NCBI GenBank assembly: GCA_020072965.1
Contig: JAIQFY010000039.1
Span: 1 to 51,064, forward strand
Length of the DNA: 51,064 bases
Direction of reading: 5' to 3'
DNA from: Terriglobia bacterium
Lineage (GTDB): Bacteria; Acidobacteriota; Terriglobia; JAIQFV01
The notes under the pieces: model-generated
What the model was told of the DNA's origin: nothing
What the model saw: the letters and a program-made list of their open reading frames with translations, nothing else
The model's database searches: none
In this document: piece after piece, positions 49,861 through 51,064 of the stretch
How positions within the stretch are numbered: position 1 is the first letter of the stretch
How the letters are laid out: the number at the start of each line of letters is the position of its first letter
Translations under genes and position numbers: made by a program

Positions 49861-51064
49861 ATGAAATTTCCCTGGATACGCTTTCGGAAAGACGAAGAAG
49901 TGAAGAGAGAAATTCAAAGCCATCTGGAAATGGCGACCCGGGATCGTCTCGATCGGGGCGAGGCGGCCGACAAAGCGCTTTACACCGTGCGCCGGGAGTT
50001 TGGAAACGTCGATCTGGTGCGCGAAGTGACCCGCGAGCAATGGGGAGGGCGCTGGCTGGAGGATCTGCTTCGGGACGTCCGCTTCGGCGCACGTATGCTG
50101 CGCAGGAATCCGAGTTTCTCGGCCGTTGCGGTGCTGACCCTGACGCTTGCAATCGGAGCCAACACGACAATCTTCAGCGTTGTGAATAGCGTGCTTCTTC
50201 AGCCACTACCCCTCAGAGCGGCAAACCGTCTTGTGGTCATTTGGGTCAACAACCTTCAACAGGGCTGGTCTCGCGTTGGGCCGTCGGGCCTGGATTACCT
50301 GAATTGGAAGGAGCAGAACACGTCCTTCGAGGACCTGTTTCTGTTCGAGCACGGCACCGGCACGGTCACGGGCACGGGAGAGCCCGAGCAAGTGGCCGGC
50401 CTGCGGGTGACAACTAATTTCGGCGACTTCTTTGGCCTCCAACCCGTTCTTGGCCGGACCTTCCGCCCGGAGGAGTCCACAGCCCGCCACAACCTCGTCC
50501 TCCTCTCTTACGCATATTGGCAGCGCGGCTTTGGTTCAGATCCCGGTGTCATCGGGAGAGGGATGACCTTGAACGGCGAGTCGTACACGATCATCGGGGT
50601 GTTGCCGGCTTCGCTAGCTACGCTTCGTCCCGTCGACGTCGTGGTCCCCTTTGATACCGACTGGGTGAAGCGGGCGGACTCCGACTTGGGAGTTTTGGGC
50701 CGCTTGAAACCTGGAGTTACGTTGAAGCAAGCCTCCGCTGAAATGGGTACGATCTCGGAGCGAATCGGGCGGGAGCGGCCTGTTCGCAAAGGCTGGAGCA
50801 CAGTCCTGGTGCCGCTCGAAGTAGCGCGCGTAGAGTACATACAACCGGCATTGCTGCTCCTTCTGGGTGCGGTGGGATTCGTGCTGCTCATCGCCTGTGT
50901 CAATGTCGCCAACTTGATGGCAGCGAGGACCGTCGCGCGCCATCGGGAGGTGGCGATCCGCAAGGCTTTGGAGCTGTGTACGGTGTTCCAGCGCGACGCC
51001 GCCGCCACCCGGGCGTTCGTCGATGCGCTGGAGGCGAAGGAGCTGCTGGTGGAGCGCCGCGCCG
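49861..51064 (+). CDS. ADOP-type MacB/FtsX-like permease 5, cut by the window end
   Basis: The ATG at 49861 has GAGGAA upstream and starts MKFPWIRFRKDEEVKREIQS. About 401 codons lie in the window. The prefix (AVRREF-like segment [20 protein letters not shown]), a MacB-type domain (VLLQPLPLRAANRLVVIWVN) and the first FtsX helix ([20 protein letters not shown]) are normal. After ARHREVAIRKAL the sequence no longer resembles an ADOP: instead of the expected GAxRxRLxRQLLTES it reads ELCTVFQRDAAATRAFVDAL. The last ~100 bases may therefore not belong to this gene (see findings). Confidence 0.85.
   Translation, partial: MKFPWIRFRKDEEVKREIQSHLEMATRDRLDRGEAADKALYTVRREFGNVDLVREVTREQWGGRWLEDLLRDVRFGARMLRRNPSFSAVAVLTLTLAIGANTTIFSVVNSVLLQPLPLRAANRLVVIWVNNLQQGWSRVGPSGLDYLNWKEQNTSFEDLFLFEHGTGTVTGTGEPEQVAGLRVTTNFGDFFGLQPVLGRTFRPEESTARHNLVLLSYAYWQRGFGSDPGVIGRGMTLNGESYTIIGVLPASLATLRPVDVVVPFDTDWVKRADSDLGVLGRLKPGVTLKQASAEMGTISERIGRERPVRKGWSTVLVPLEVARVEYIQPALLLLLGAVGFVLLIACVNVANLMAARTVARHREVAIRKALELCTVFQRDAAATRAFVDALEAKELLVERRA
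50965..51064 (+). other. Atypical GC-rich tail at the window end
   Basis: The final ~100 bases are much richer in G and C than the rest of permease 5. They encode ELCTVFQRDAAATRAFVDAL and EAKELLVERRA in the same frame, with no ADOP resemblance. The junction falls near GCGATCCGCAAGGC. The tail may come from another gene or organism joined during assembly; the peptide faintly resembles the end of SapC-like proteins, but this is not a firm call. Confidence 0.5.

Overview
The window reads as a fragment of an Acidobacteriota chromosome, probably a whole metagenomic contig. The best taxonomic cue is a tandem run of large MacB/FtsX-like permeases of the ADOP type (acidobacterial duplicated orphan permeases) led by a PadR regulator. 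A eukaryote-type Ser/Thr kinase with TPRs, a FecR/TPR/PASTA protein, and many dispersed extragenic palindromes fit the same phylum. No rRNA, tRNA or CRISPR array was recognised.

Layout. 1-1371: decayed IS4-family element (in-frame stop in the transposase) whose right end truncates a small minus-strand gene. 1709-4150: one small conserved-looking gene, a Crp/Fnr regulator broken by two single-base deletions, and a repeat-bearing non-coding stretch. 4151-6109: acetoacetyl-CoA synthetase. 6664-10946: two-gene sensory-type operon (CHASE2 membrane protein, then FecR-TPR-5xPASTA protein). 11264-13623: senA-senB, a selenoneine biosynthesis pair with an ATGA overlap. 14169-16234: small secreted protein, YidB-family protein and an exported protein with three near-identical helix-hairpin-helix modules. 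16712-20955: GNAT acetyltransferase and a zinc-ribbon/kinase/TPR receptor kinase. 21123-25664: 1513-residue secreted protein with Asp-box repeats, an NPNVT pentapeptide tract and Ig-like domains. 26562-27685: DUF5367 membrane protein and TetR regulator, with a 30-bp palindrome at the first gene's start. 27723-29081: exported amidohydrolase.

29405-33904 is a tightly overlapped minus-strand operon (GT2 glycosyltransferase, SPASM radical SAM enzyme, methyltransferase, GT39-type membrane glycosyltransferase). A B12-binding-type radical SAM gene is divergent to it. Together they suggest a surface glycan or lipid-modification locus. 36071-37783 is malic enzyme. From 38312 to the right edge lies padR followed by five ADOP permease genes, the last cut by the window end.

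The most notable items are the senAB pair, the DUF5367/TetR operator, two families of dispersed repeats, the ADOP array with inverted GAAGTCAGA-type spacers and a 51-nt identical tract between paralogs, and a suspicious sequence switch in the last ~100 bases. I did not find a clearly undescribed multi-gene system. The CHASE2/FecR-TPR-PASTA pair and the GT/radical-SAM operon are the best candidates for uncharacterised function.
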